64,000 nucleotides of DNA, taken from NCBI RefSeq assembly GCF_000524475.1, contig NZ_BAVQ01000006.1, positions 1 through 64,000 on the forward strand, in the 5' to 3' direction. A model generated the notes under the pieces. That model had not been told where the DNA came from, did no database searches, and was given only the letters and a program-made list of their open reading frames with translations. This document shows, piece by piece, positions 28,309 to 38,588 of this stretch. How positions within the stretch are numbered: the first letter of the stretch is position 1; the number at the start of each line of letters is the position of its first letter. Source of the DNA: Tomitella biformata AHU 1821 (GTDB lineage Bacteria; Actinomycetota; Actinomycetes; Mycobacteriales; Mycobacteriaceae). Position numbers and translations under genes: made by a program.

Positions 28309-28332
28309 CTAAGTGATGCTTAGGCAACCTAA
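28309..28332. promoter_or_regulatory. Overlapping palindromes upstream of the aquaporin gene
   Basis: CTAAG-TGATG-CTTAG (28309-28323) overlaps TTAGG-CAA-CCTAA (28320-28332), the latter immediately before the AAGGAGAG ribosome site. The TTAGG...CCTAA arms recall DtxR/IdeR iron boxes, but spacing is too short for the 19-base consensus. A repressor blocking at the start is plausible. Confidence 0.4.
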
Positions 28333-28341
28333 GGAGAGAAT

Positions 28342-29106
28342 GTGGAACCACGCAAGATTTTCGCGGAGATGCTGGGCACGGGGCTGCTGGTATTCATCGG
28401 TGTCGGCGTAGCGACGCTCTCGTTCGGCTTCGGATTCGCCGAGGCGAGCACCTCCGCAGGCGTTGTCGCGACGGCGCTGGCCTTCGGTTTTATCATGCTG
28501 ATCATGGCGTACGCCATCGGCCCGCTCTCCGGCGCGCACATCAACCCGGCCGTCACGATGGGCTTCCTGGTCTCCGGCCGCATGTCGGCCAAGGACGCCC
28601 TCATGTACTGGGGCTCGCAGATCGTCGGCGGCATCATCGGCGCGGGCGTGCTGCGGGCGATCTTCGCGGGGGCCACCGCCTACAACTCGGGCACGGGCCC
28701 GGACGCGACAGGCCTGGGCACCAACGGCTGGGGCGATAACTCGATGATCGGCATCAACGTGTGGGGCGCGCTGGCCATCGAGATCGTGCTGACCTTCATC
28801 TTCGTCGCCGTCGTGCTGGCCGTGACCACGAAGGTCGCGTCCACCGCGATCTCCGGGCTGGCCATCGGCATCGCCCTGGCCACCGTCCACCTCATGGGCA
28901 TCCCCATGACCGGCACCTCGGTCAACCCGGCCCGGAGCCTCGGTCCGGCGCTGTTCGCCGGCGGCGACTCGCTGAGCCAGCTGTGGCTGTTCATCGTCGC
29001 ACCGCTGGTCGGCGGTGCCCTGGCCGCGCTGGTGGTGCGCTACCTCTACCCCAACGCGCCGGAGGAGAACGACCTGAAGGTGCGTGAGCCGAGCGAGCCC
29101 GCGTAA
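28342..29106 (+). CDS. Aquaporin Z-like MIP channel
   Basis: This 254-residue six-helix channel has two NPA boxes (68-70 and 195-197). His183 in helix 5 and Arg198 after the second NPA fit the narrow aromatic/arginine filter of water-selective AqpZ, not glycerol channels. AAGGAGAG precedes the GTG start. Palindromes at 28309-28332 overlap the start region. Confidence 0.92.
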   Translation: MEPRKIFAEMLGTGLLVFIGVGVATLSFGFGFAEASTSAGVVATALAFGFIMLIMAYAIGPLSGAHINPAVTMGFLVSGRMSAKDALMYWGSQIVGGIIGAGVLRAIFAGATAYNSGTGPDATGLGTNGWGDNSMIGINVWGALAIEIVLTFIFVAVVLAVTTKVASTAISGLAIGIALATVHLMGIPMTGTSVNPARSLGPALFAGGDSLSQLWLFIVAPLVGGALAALVVRYLYPNAPEENDLKVREPSEPA

Positions 29107-29123
29107 GCGGAACCGCCTAGGCG

Positions 29124-29165
29124 AATGGCCTCGTCTCCCGCTGGTAAGCGGGAGACGAGGCCATT
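29124..29165. terminator. Strong terminator after aquaporin
   Basis: A perfect 19-base arm (29124-29142) pairs with 29147-29165 around GGTA, with a run of T on the plus strand. It lies between convergent genes. Confidence 0.92.
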
Positions 29166-29174
29166 TTTTCGGTA

Positions 29175-30752
29175 TCAGACTTGCGCGGGACGCCCCTCCC
29201 AGAACGGCTGGCGCAAGGTGCGCTTGAGGATCTTGCCCGTGGGGTTGCGGGGCAGCTCGTCGAGGAAGTCGACGGTGGCCGGGCACTTGAACTTCGCCAG
29301 GTGCTCGCGGCAGTACGCGATCAGCTCTGCCGCAGTGGCGGTCACGCCGGGCTCGAGTACGACGACGGCCTTGATCGCCTCGCCCCACTTGGCGTCCGGG
29401 ATGCCGATGATGGCGACGTCGGCGACGGCCGGATGCTCGATCAGCACCCGCTCGATCTCCGGCGAGTACACGTTCTCCCCGCCCGTGATGATCATGTCCT
29501 TGAGCCGGTCCACGATATAGACGAATCCGCCCTCGTCGGCCCGTCCGATATCGCCGCTGCGCAGCCAGCCGCCGTCGACGATCGCGTCCGCCGTGGCCTC
29601 GGGCCGATGCCAATAGCCGGGGGTGGTCTGCTTCGAACGCCACCACATCTCGCCCTCCTCGCCGGGCGCCACGTCCTCGAGAGTGCCCGGGTCGACGATA
29701 CGGATCTCGACGCCGGGCAGCGGGGTCCCGCCGGACGCCATGCGGGCCTCCTGGGCGGGATCGCGGTGCACATCCGGCAGGAGCGCAGTGATCACGCCGG
29801 CCAGCTCCGTCATGCCGTACACCTGGACAAACTCGGTCTTCGGCCAGGCATCGAGCGCCGCGCGTAGCAGCGGCAAGGGCATGGGGGCCGCGCCGTAGAT
29901 GATGCGGCGCAGCGCGGCGAAGCCGGCGATGGCCTGCTCGCCCGCGGCCAGCACCGCCGCAATCACCGGCGGCACCAGGAAGGCGATGTTGGCGCCCTTC
30001 ATTAGTGCGCCGAATAGGTTGGCGGCGTCGGCCTCGCGGGTGAACACGGCGGGCTTGCCGGAGTCGAGCCCGATGATGGCGAAGCACGTCCCGCCGACGT
30101 GGAATAGCGGCATCGCGACCAGCAGCACGTCGCCGTCGTGGAATGGCAGGACCTCGGCGACGGCGGCGCTGTGCGCGTTGAGGTTGTCGTGGGTCAGGCG
30201 CACACCCTTGGGCCGGCCCGTGGTGCCAGAGCTGTAGAGCAGCAGCGCGGTGGCGTCCGCGACCAGGTCTGGCGCGGTGCCCACCGGCTCGGCGGCCGCG
30301 AGCCAGCCCTCGAACTCGTCTGAGTGCCCTCCCGCAGCCTCATCTCCCACGATGATGATCCGCTCCACGGTGGGCAGCCGGTCGCGGATCGCGGCGACCT
30401 CGCCGGCCAGCTCCGCGCCCACGAACACGATCCGCGCCCGCGAGTCCGTCAGCACGTACGCCAGCTCGTCGCCGGTGAGCCGCCAGTTCGGGATGGCGTT
30501 GGCGCCGCCGATAGCGGACACCGCGTAGGTGACCTCGAGGCAGGACAGGTGGTTCTTGTCCACGAACGCGACCGCGTCGCCCGCCCCGATCCCTGCCCCG
30601 GCCAGTGCCCCGCTCAGCCGGCGCAGGCGCTCAAGCCACTGCGACCAGGTGAAGGAGACATCGCCGAAGGTGACAACGGTGGCATCGGGCTGACGTTGCG
30701 CCCAATGCTCGATGCGGTCGATGAGAATTCCGCTGCTGGCCGTGCCGGACAT
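29175..30752 (-). CDS. Acyl-CoA synthetase / AMP-dependent ligase (FadD-like)
   Basis: This 525-residue enzyme has the ANL motifs: P-loop SSGTTGRPKG near 180, YGMTE, a GEEGEMWWRS segment and the C-terminal PRNPTGKILKRTLR with the catalytic Lys. It should activate a carboxylic acid as acyl-CoA through the adenylate. AGGAGG precedes the ATG at 30752. It stands alone, so the substrate is not indicated. Confidence 0.9.
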   Translation of the reverse strand: MSGTASSGILIDRIEHWAQRQPDATVVTFGDVSFTWSQWLERLRRLSGALAGAGIGAGDAVAFVDKNHLSCLEVTYAVSAIGGANAIPNWRLTGDELAYVLTDSRARIVFVGAELAGEVAAIRDRLPTVERIIIVGDEAAGGHSDEFEGWLAAAEPVGTAPDLVADATALLLYSSGTTGRPKGVRLTHDNLNAHSAAVAEVLPFHDGDVLLVAMPLFHVGGTCFAIIGLDSGKPAVFTREADAANLFGALMKGANIAFLVPPVIAAVLAAGEQAIAGFAALRRIIYGAAPMPLPLLRAALDAWPKTEFVQVYGMTELAGVITALLPDVHRDPAQEARMASGGTPLPGVEIRIVDPGTLEDVAPGEEGEMWWRSKQTTPGYWHRPEATADAIVDGGWLRSGDIGRADEGGFVYIVDRLKDMIITGGENVYSPEIERVLIEHPAVADVAIIGIPDAKWGEAIKAVVVLEPGVTATAAELIAYCREHLAKFKCPATVDFLDELPRNPTGKILKRTLRQPFWEGRPAQV

Positions 30753-30801
30753 GAAGCCTCCTGTGATGTGGGTCACCACAGGTTAGCCGAGGGTTGCCCG
30801 G

Positions 30802-32076
30802 TTAATCCTTGAACGGCGCCAGATCCGTGCGCAGGAGCATCACGTTGTAGTTCGACCACGTGGTGCCCACGAAATACAGCTGCCGGTCCCCGGAGGCGTT
30901 GGAGACCGGATGCATGAAGCCGCCGTACAGGGTGGGCACCTCGGCCGAGCTGACCAGTGTGTGCGGCTCGGTCCATGGGCCAGTGAGCGAGTTTGCGGTG
31001 CGGATTGTGACCCCGGAGTACATTGCGATGTATTTTCCCAGGTAGGCGTTCCAGGCCACCGAAAGCTCGCTGACGGGACCATCGATCACCACCGCGGCAC
31101 GGGTCGGATCGCCCGCCACCCACCCGCCCCCGTCCCAGTACTCGTAGCGCGCGACATCCAGGACGGCGTCCGGGCGCACGCGGGACAGCCGAGCCGAGCC
31201 GCTGCGGCCGGACGGCGTCCCGAACGAGTACACGAAGTTGTCGGCCGGATCGGACGAGCGGGTGAACGCGGCCATCTGGAACTTCTCGTTGCCGGGAGTG
31301 TCGCGCCAGCGCACCGAGCCCATGGTGTCGGCATCCCCGGGGGTTGCGGGGCGGTTGCGGGCCGCGGTGAGGGCATCGAAGGTGGGCGCGTGCCAGGTCT
31401 CGCCGTTGTCGTCGGAGTAGCCGATCGCGGAGTAGTTGGTGGTCCACTCGCCGGGCTCGTCCCACGAGCGCACGGACATGAAGCTCATGTACTGGCGGAC
31501 GCCGCTGGGGGTCGGCGCCGAGATGCCGGAGGTGGGGATCACTGTGAACTCGACGCCTGGAACCTTCAGGCTGGGTAGCGCCTCGCGAGCGCGGCCGGGC
31601 CGGTCGAGGGGGGCGCTGTCGAAGCGCATGCCGTCGGACAGATTCGTGTCGGTGCTGCGTAGGAGGACGTTGGAGCGCCAGTCGCCGACGAGCCCCTCGC
31701 ACAGCGGGTCGCTAGTGATTCCGGTGGTGTCGCCGAATGCTGCCAGCGTGCCGCCAAGGCCGTTGTCCCACATGATGCCGAGGTCGGTGCCGGCGACGTT
31801 GAACCGGGGGATGGTCTCGTTGGGGCTTTGCAGTCCCGTGATGTGTTCGACGGCCTGGGTGCCCCCGCCCAGATTCGGCAGCAGGCCGCTCTGGCCATTG
31901 AGCCAGGGGATCGGGTGGTTGGGCCCGCCGGCGGCGCCGAGTCCTAGGCCCGCGACGCCGGTATTGCTGAGTGCGCAGCCGACCGGATCGGCCAAGGCCA
32001 GGGGGCTGGTCGCGAGAAGTGCGGCAGCGGTGGCGGCGGCCGTGGCCGTGGCGGCGGCATTTCGGAGGATGCGCAT
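30802..32076 (-). CDS. Secreted DUF4185 protein
   Basis: This 424-residue protein begins with an Ala-rich signal peptide ending in ALA before DPVGC, so it is exported by Sec. The body fits DUF4185, a beta-propeller-like fold related to glycosidases, with Asp/Trp-rich strands (FGDTTGI, YSDDNGETW, SLTGPWTEPHTLV). It may act on cell-wall or environmental glycans; no catalytic residues are established. Confidence 0.75.
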   Translation of the reverse strand: MRILRNAAATATAAATAAALLATSPLALADPVGCALSNTGVAGLGLGAAGGPNHPIPWLNGQSGLLPNLGGGTQAVEHITGLQSPNETIPRFNVAGTDLGIMWDNGLGGTLAAFGDTTGITSDPLCEGLVGDWRSNVLLRSTDTNLSDGMRFDSAPLDRPGRAREALPSLKVPGVEFTVIPTSGISAPTPSGVRQYMSFMSVRSWDEPGEWTTNYSAIGYSDDNGETWHAPTFDALTAARNRPATPGDADTMGSVRWRDTPGNEKFQMAAFTRSSDPADNFVYSFGTPSGRSGSARLSRVRPDAVLDVARYEYWDGGGWVAGDPTRAAVVIDGPVSELSVAWNAYLGKYIAMYSGVTIRTANSLTGPWTEPHTLVSSAEVPTLYGGFMHPVSNASGDRQLYFVGTTWSNYNVMLLRTDLAPFKD

Positions 32077-32184
32077 CAGCGCATCCTATTTCCAAGGCGG
32101 CTGTCCAGGATGGGAAACGCAGGAATCAACAATGTCGGTGGCGCGTGGGATGGTGCAAGCCTGCTGCCACAGATGGAGGACATC

Positions 32185-32547
32185 ATGACGAACGCCGTCA
32201 ACCCGAACGCCTGCTTGCCGCGCTGCTCCGCGGACCACGTCATCGACCAGTTCGCGGCTGACGGGGTCCGGCGCTGCACCATTCACGCGCGGCCGGTCGT
32301 GGGGCGCGGCGGCGAGTCCGTGACCCCGTGGGCGGAACGCTCGATCGCTGGGGGCGGAGCGGCTGCTCAGCGCCGGGTCTGGTTGGGCGTCGGTGAGCGG
32401 CACATGTCGATTGTCGAGGCCCGCTCCTATGCGCTGGAGCTGCTGCGCATGGTGGGGGATCTGACGGCGGACGAGGTGGCGACGGGCATTCCGACGGTGG
32501 CGGATCTGCCGTCCGAGGGGCAGCTTCCAGACCGCCTCACCGCATAG
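32185..32547 (+). CDS. Small DUF6907-like protein
   Basis: This 120-residue protein begins MTNAVNPNACLPRC and ends with MSIVEARSYALELLRMVGDL; a Cys-rich start and a terminal helix of this kind are typical of DUF6907 proteins found in actinobacteria and their phages. GGAGGA five bases before the ATG at 32185 supports that start over one at 32110. The family call is from pattern memory. It is divergent from the DUF4185 gene. Confidence 0.55.
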   Translation: MTNAVNPNACLPRCSADHVIDQFAADGVRRCTIHARPVVGRGGESVTPWAERSIAGGGAAAQRRVWLGVGERHMSIVEARSYALELLRMVGDLTADEVATGIPTVADLPSEGQLPDRLTA

Positions 32548-32566
32548 GGATAACGGCATAAAGAAA

Positions 32567-32602
32567 CCCCCGGCGACCCGCATTGCTGCGGGTCGCCGGG
32601 GG
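32567..32602. terminator. Terminator between DUF6907-like gene and tRNA-Ser
   Basis: A 16-base arm (32567-32582) pairs perfectly with 32587-32602 around TTGC. On the minus strand it is followed by TTTCTTT, so it mainly ends the tRNA transcript; it also serves the convergent gene. Confidence 0.88.
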
Positions 32603-32606
32603 CTCT

Positions 32607-34289
<1,683 letters not shown>

Positions 34290-34293
34290 CCCG

Positions 34294-34512
34294 CTAACTC
34301 TCCAGCGGGTCGACGCGGATGAACATCGATCGGATCCGCAGGAACTCGGACAGGGTGTCGCGGTGCTCGTCGCACGCGACCCAGACCTTCTCGCGGTCGG
34401 GCGTGTGAATCTTCGGATTGTTCCAGATCACCGACCATGTCGCGTCCGCTCGGCAGCCTTTCGCGGAGCAGATCGGGGTGTCGGGCGTGGGGCTGTCTGT
34501 GGCGTCGGGCAT
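34294..34512 (-). CDS. Small zinc-ribbon-like protein
   Basis: This 72-residue protein has Cys15-x4-Cys20 and Cys47-x2-His50 around a Trp-rich strand, a likely single zinc site. The aminotransferase ends five bases away on the other strand. The ATG at 34512 is chosen because the longer frame upstream lacks homology. Function unknown. Confidence 0.7.
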   Translation of the reverse strand: MPDATDSPTPDTPICSAKGCRADATWSVIWNNPKIHTPDREKVWVACDEHRDTLSEFLRIRSMFIRVDPLES

Positions 34513-34700
34513 GGGTCCAGTGTGGACTGTGCGGTTTTGGCCGCGCCGGGGCCTGTGGGATTTCCCATCGATGCTTCTCGGCCCTGGGCGCGCGCGGGGG
34601 CATTCTGGCCGGTAACCTGGCCCGGTCATAGAATCTATTTGAATTAGCGCGCGCGTGGCGGGAGATCGTTCTCGCGTGGCCAGCAATGCTAGGAGGCGGG

Positions 34701-35924
34701 ATGCGCGCATCTCGACGGATCCTTTTCGGGCTTTTCTGCGCGCTCGTCGCGCTGCTGACAGTGGCGGGCTGCACCACTCCAGGGTCCGGGAGCAACGGTG
34801 GCGACTCGCCGGAGTCCCCGCCGGTCAGCTCTGCGCAGATCACCGTCGCGCATTCGGACGGCACGCCGATCAACCCCGTGGACCCCATCGTGGTGACAGT
34901 TCAGGGCGGCACCCTCACGGATGTGCAGGTCACCAACCCCGAGGGCGCCGCGGTGCCGGGCGTGCTGACACCGGACAAGGTGAGCTGGAAGACCAACGAG
35001 CCGCTTGGCTATGACAGGGCCTACACGGTGGTGGCGACGGCGACAGACAGCGATGGCGTGACCGCGACGGCGACGGAAACGGTCACGACGCTGGAGCCGA
35101 GCAACCAGACGAAGGTCTACTTCGAGAACACCGGCGGCAACGCGATCAACCCCGACGCCACGTATGGCGTCGGCATGGTCGTCGCCGCGCACTTCGACGA
35201 GCCCATCGTTGACAGGGCCGCCGCGCAGCGCACGCTCACCGTGACCACCACCCCCAACGTCGAGGGCTCGTGGAACTGGGTCAACGACACCACCGCGCAC
35301 TGGCGCCCCAAGGAGTACTACCCGGCGGGCACACAGGTCTCCATCAGCGCGAAGCTCTACGGAGTGGACGTCGGCGGCGGCATGTACGGCCAGGAGGACG
35401 AGTCGATCGCCTTCAATATCGGGGACTCGCACGTGTCCATCGCCGACGACAACACCCACATGGTCACCGTCTACGAGAACGGGCAGCAGGTCCGCACGAT
35501 GCCCACCTCCATGGGCATGGGCGGCACGCAGGAGGTCGGGGGCCAGACGTTCACGTTCTGGACGCAGCCCGGCGTCTACACGGTCTTGGGCACGGAGAAT
35601 CCGGTGGTGATGGACTCGTCCACCTATGGCCTGCCGATCAACTCCCGCTTGGGCTACAAAGAGGTCATCAACTGGGCGACCCGGATCTCCAACGACGGCA
35701 TCTACCTGCACGCGCTGGACTCCACCGTCTGGGCCCAGGGCAACACGAACACCTCGCACGGCTGTCTGAACCTCAGCACCGCCAACGCCGAGTGGTTCTT
35801 CAACTTCTCGCAGCCCGGCGACGTGGTCGAGGTGAAGAACACCGGCGGCACGCCCCTGCAGATCTGGCAGAACGGCGACTGGACCGTGTCCTGGGCCGAT
35901 TGGGTCGCGGGCAGCGCGCTGTAG
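34701..35924 (+). CDS. L,D-transpeptidase lipoprotein (LdtMt2-like)
   Basis: This 407-residue protein has a lipobox VAGC (Cys24), two Ig-like domains (about 45-145 and 145-245) and a C-terminal YkuD catalytic domain with SHGCLNLS (Cys near 355) and the upstream HALDST His. It makes 3-3 cross-links in peptidoglycan, the dominant linkage in mycobacteria-like walls. AGGAGG precedes the ATG. The C-terminal Trp-rich tail fits LdtMt2 relatives. Confidence 0.93.
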   Translation: MRASRRILFGLFCALVALLTVAGCTTPGSGSNGGDSPESPPVSSAQITVAHSDGTPINPVDPIVVTVQGGTLTDVQVTNPEGAAVPGVLTPDKVSWKTNEPLGYDRAYTVVATATDSDGVTATATETVTTLEPSNQTKVYFENTGGNAINPDATYGVGMVVAAHFDEPIVDRAAAQRTLTVTTTPNVEGSWNWVNDTTAHWRPKEYYPAGTQVSISAKLYGVDVGGGMYGQEDESIAFNIGDSHVSIADDNTHMVTVYENGQQVRTMPTSMGMGGTQEVGGQTFTFWTQPGVYTVLGTENPVVMDSSTYGLPINSRLGYKEVINWATRISNDGIYLHALDSTVWAQGNTNTSHGCLNLSTANAEWFFNFSQPGDVVEVKNTGGTPLQIWQNGDWTVSWADWVAGSAL

Positions 35925-35946
35925 GCCGTATTCCCCTTCGGGTCTT

Positions 35947-37341
35947 TTAAGGGGCGGGGTACCGGTGGCCGCCGATGACCGTGAGCCGCACCAACTCGGC
36001 CGCCGGCGCGGCCCACGCCTCGGCAACGGGCACGTGCAACAGCACGAGGTCGGCCTCCCCGCCCACGACGATCTGCCGCGCCGGGCCGCCCGGATCCTTG
36101 GCGGGGGACAGATAGCCGGCGAGGGCGGCGGCCGCGCTGATCCGCTCGTCGGCGCCGACGACCTCGCCGGTGGGGGCCTCGCGGGCGATGGCGGCCGCCA
36201 TCACCGCCCACGGGTCCAGGGGGCCGTACGGCGCGTCGCTCGAGAGCGCGAGGGGAACTCCGGCATCGAGCAGTGATCGACACCGGTACAGGTCCGGCAG
36301 ATCGCGCGGCTCGACCTCCCGCAGGTAGTAGTCGCCGCGATGGGCGAGGAACCCCGGCTGCGTCACCACGCGCAGGCCCAGGCGCGCGAGATCGGCGATT
36401 GTTTCACGGGGAACCAGCGCCCCATGCTCGACGCGGTCCCCGGACAGCGTGCCCACCTCGTGGAGCACGGCCAGCAGGATCAGCAGGGACTCGCGGCTGA
36501 CGCAGTGCGCCGCGACGGGACGGCCGACGGCGTGCGCGGCGCGGATGGCGCCGGCGAGGGCGTCGAGGTCCGGCAGCCCGGAATCAGCCAGCACGATCTT
36601 GTACGGGCCGACACTCATCCGAGGATGCAGGGGCGCTCCCGCGAGCGGTGCCCCGAGCAGGTGCACGCGCTGCGGCACCTCGCCCGACGCCACGGCCTCC
36701 GCGATCGCCGTCAGCGACCCCGGCCGCAGATCCGGCGTCGCGTCGGTGACGGTGGTGATGCCCAGCCGCGTCAACTCCGCGCCCACGGCGCCGAGCGCCG
36801 GCGGACGCCCGGCCGGGAGCCTCTCGCGGAGCCAGTCGTCGGCCCGCCAGATGCGGCCGGTGGGCGCGCCTGACGCATCGCGCTCCACGCCGGGATGGTC
36901 GGCGGCGGCAAGTCCGGTGGCGGCGATGGCCGCACTGTTGAGCACCCACATCGCGCCGCTGCGGTGTTGCACACGCACGGGCCTGCGGGCGTGCAGCCTA
37001 TCCAGCGCGGCGGCGTCCAAGTCGCCAGCGACGGTGTCGATGTAGCCGACCCCGCGGACCCAGCCGTGCTCATCGCCCGGCGCGGACTCGAGGGCGGCGG
37101 CGAGAGCGGGGCCGTCGTGGACCTGGGGCGGGCCGCACCGGATGGACACGGAGTCCGCGGCGAGGGCGTGCAGGTGCAGGTGGTGGTCGGTCAATCCGGG
37201 GATTAGCGCCCCGCCGCGCGCGTCGACCACCGCAGCAGTGCCCGCCGCGAGACCCCGGCCGATCTCGGTGATCCGGCTGCCGACGATACGCACATCCGTC
37301 CCCGGCGTGCTCTCGACCTCCGCGTTCACGATCAGCGTCAT
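35947..37341 (-). CDS. Amidohydrolase family 3 metal-dependent hydrolase
   Basis: This 464-residue protein has an HHLHLH metal motif (53-58), a Lys-bearing strand (YKIVLAD), conserved His in AAHCVSRE and VEHG, and the Asp of SSDAPYGP, as in YtcJ-like amidohydrolases. Its ATG overlaps the end of the CoA transferase gene at 37338-37341, so the two are co-translated. Substrate unknown. Confidence 0.87.
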   Translation of the reverse strand: MTLIVNAEVESTPGTDVRIVGSRITEIGRGLAAGTAAVVDARGGALIPGLTDHHLHLHALAADSVSIRCGPPQVHDGPALAAALESAPGDEHGWVRGVGYIDTVAGDLDAAALDRLHARRPVRVQHRSGAMWVLNSAAIAATGLAAADHPGVERDASGAPTGRIWRADDWLRERLPAGRPPALGAVGAELTRLGITTVTDATPDLRPGSLTAIAEAVASGEVPQRVHLLGAPLAGAPLHPRMSVGPYKIVLADSGLPDLDALAGAIRAAHAVGRPVAAHCVSRESLLILLAVLHEVGTLSGDRVEHGALVPRETIADLARLGLRVVTQPGFLAHRGDYYLREVEPRDLPDLYRCRSLLDAGVPLALSSDAPYGPLDPWAVMAAAIAREAPTGEVVGADERISAAAALAGYLSPAKDPGGPARQIVVGGEADLVLLHVPVAEAWAAPAAELVRLTVIGGHRYPAP

Positions 37342-38513
37342 GGCAGGCCGATCCCCAACCCGGACAACACTTCCTGGGTGTCCTCGCCGTGGCCGGCCAC
37401 GCGGCCACGGCCGACGCGTGGCCGGGGCCGGGAGATTTCGAGGCCGCGGACGCCGCCGGCGGGCTCAGCGGTCAACTGCGCGGACACCACCGCGGACATC
37501 GCGATATCGCACAGCGCCCCGCCTGCGGGAGCGGACATCGCGGCCACGGCGGCGGTGAGCCCGGTGAGGGGATCCGCGATGGCGTCGCCCACGAACAGCG
37601 GCGAGCCGTCCGTGTCGGCCGCGACCAGCCCCGCGCCTGCGGCGACGTCGTCGCCGAACCCCACGCGTTCGCTCCCACGCCCGTGCGCGGTGATCGAGAT
37701 CCACGTGGTGCCGTTTCGCACCGTGGCCTCGGCGTCCAGGCCGAAGCCGGCGAGGGCTCGGGGCCGCGACGCCTCGATGACGATGTCGGCGGCGTCGACC
37801 AATTCGGCCATGGCCCGCCGCCCGCCGGGGGCGGCCGGGTCGAGTGAGACCGCGGAGTGGCCCCCGTGAAGCAGCGCGTAGAAGTCCGCATTGCCGCGCC
37901 GGGCCCCGTCGGGGCGGGTGGGGGTCTCGACCTTGACCACCCGCGCGCCGGCGAGGCCGAGCAGGTGCGCGCACAGCGGCCCCGCCCACAGGGCGCTGAA
38001 GTCGACGACGAGCAGCCCGTCCACCCGACGTGGATCCGCCAGCGGGGCTGGTGTGACGGGAGTTCTGACGACGGGGCCGGCCGCGAGGCCGAGCATCGTG
38101 GACCGCTCGGCGAGCTCTGCGCCGAGATGCCCGCGGACCCAGGCGGCGATGGCGGGCCAGGGGCTGGACTCGTCGATCTCGGCGCCGATCAGTGCGCCGA
38201 ACAGCGCGGGGTCGTCGGGCCGTGCGCAAGAGACCGCCGCCCAGCCATCGGCGGTGGGCAGCAGCCGGCAGCTGCCCCCGACGGAGACCCTGCCGGTGCG
38301 GGTGTGCCCGGTCAGCGCGGCGCGCTCGGAGAGTATTTTCGCGCCGTCGAGCGTGACGGGGTGGGGGGTGTCGGCGGTGGCGGCGGCGATCCACGCGGTC
38401 AGCTCTCGGGCTCGCGTGGCGGCGCAGCCGGGCGGGAGGACCGGCGGCCCGTCGGCGCGGCCGGTCAACGCCAGGACGCCGCTCTCGGCCCAGTCTTTGA
38501 CGGGATCAGACAC
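37338..38513 (-). CDS. CaiB-type CoA transferase, apparently with swapped halves
   Basis: In this 391-residue protein the CoA-binding start of the family (LLVVDFSALWAGPLCAHLLG followed by GARVVKVE) occurs only at about residue 168, and a candidate catalytic Asp lies in GFGDDV near 300. The first 160 residues (ESGVLALTGRADGPPV...) look like the part that normally follows that Asp. The order therefore seems permuted relative to normal family members. It is followed by ATGA coupling to the amidohydrolase, and is divergent from an enoyl-CoA hydratase (75-base gap). Confidence 0.78.
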   Translation of the reverse strand: MSDPVKDWAESGVLALTGRADGPPVLPPGCAATRARELTAWIAAATADTPHPVTLDGAKILSERAALTGHTRTGRVSVGGSCRLLPTADGWAAVSCARPDDPALFGALIGAEIDESSPWPAIAAWVRGHLGAELAERSTMLGLAAGPVVRTPVTPAPLADPRRVDGLLVVDFSALWAGPLCAHLLGLAGARVVKVETPTRPDGARRGNADFYALLHGGHSAVSLDPAAPGGRRAMAELVDAADIVIEASRPRALAGFGLDAEATVRNGTTWISITAHGRGSERVGFGDDVAAGAGLVAADTDGSPLFVGDAIADPLTGLTAAVAAMSAPAGGALCDIAMSAVVSAQLTAEPAGGVRGLEISRPRPRVGRGRVAGHGEDTQEVLSGLGIGLP

Positions 38514-38588
38514 CGCGTCATGCTACCCCGCGGCCGCGCCGCGAAACCCGGCCTCGCACAGCGGATGCCGGGCTGGAAAGCTGTCGCC

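Noticed and set aside
28320-28332. IdeR/DtxR iron box upstream of the aquaporin
   Set aside because: Arms match TTAGG/CCTAA but the 19-base spacing of the known consensus is not met, so it is reported only as a palindrome.
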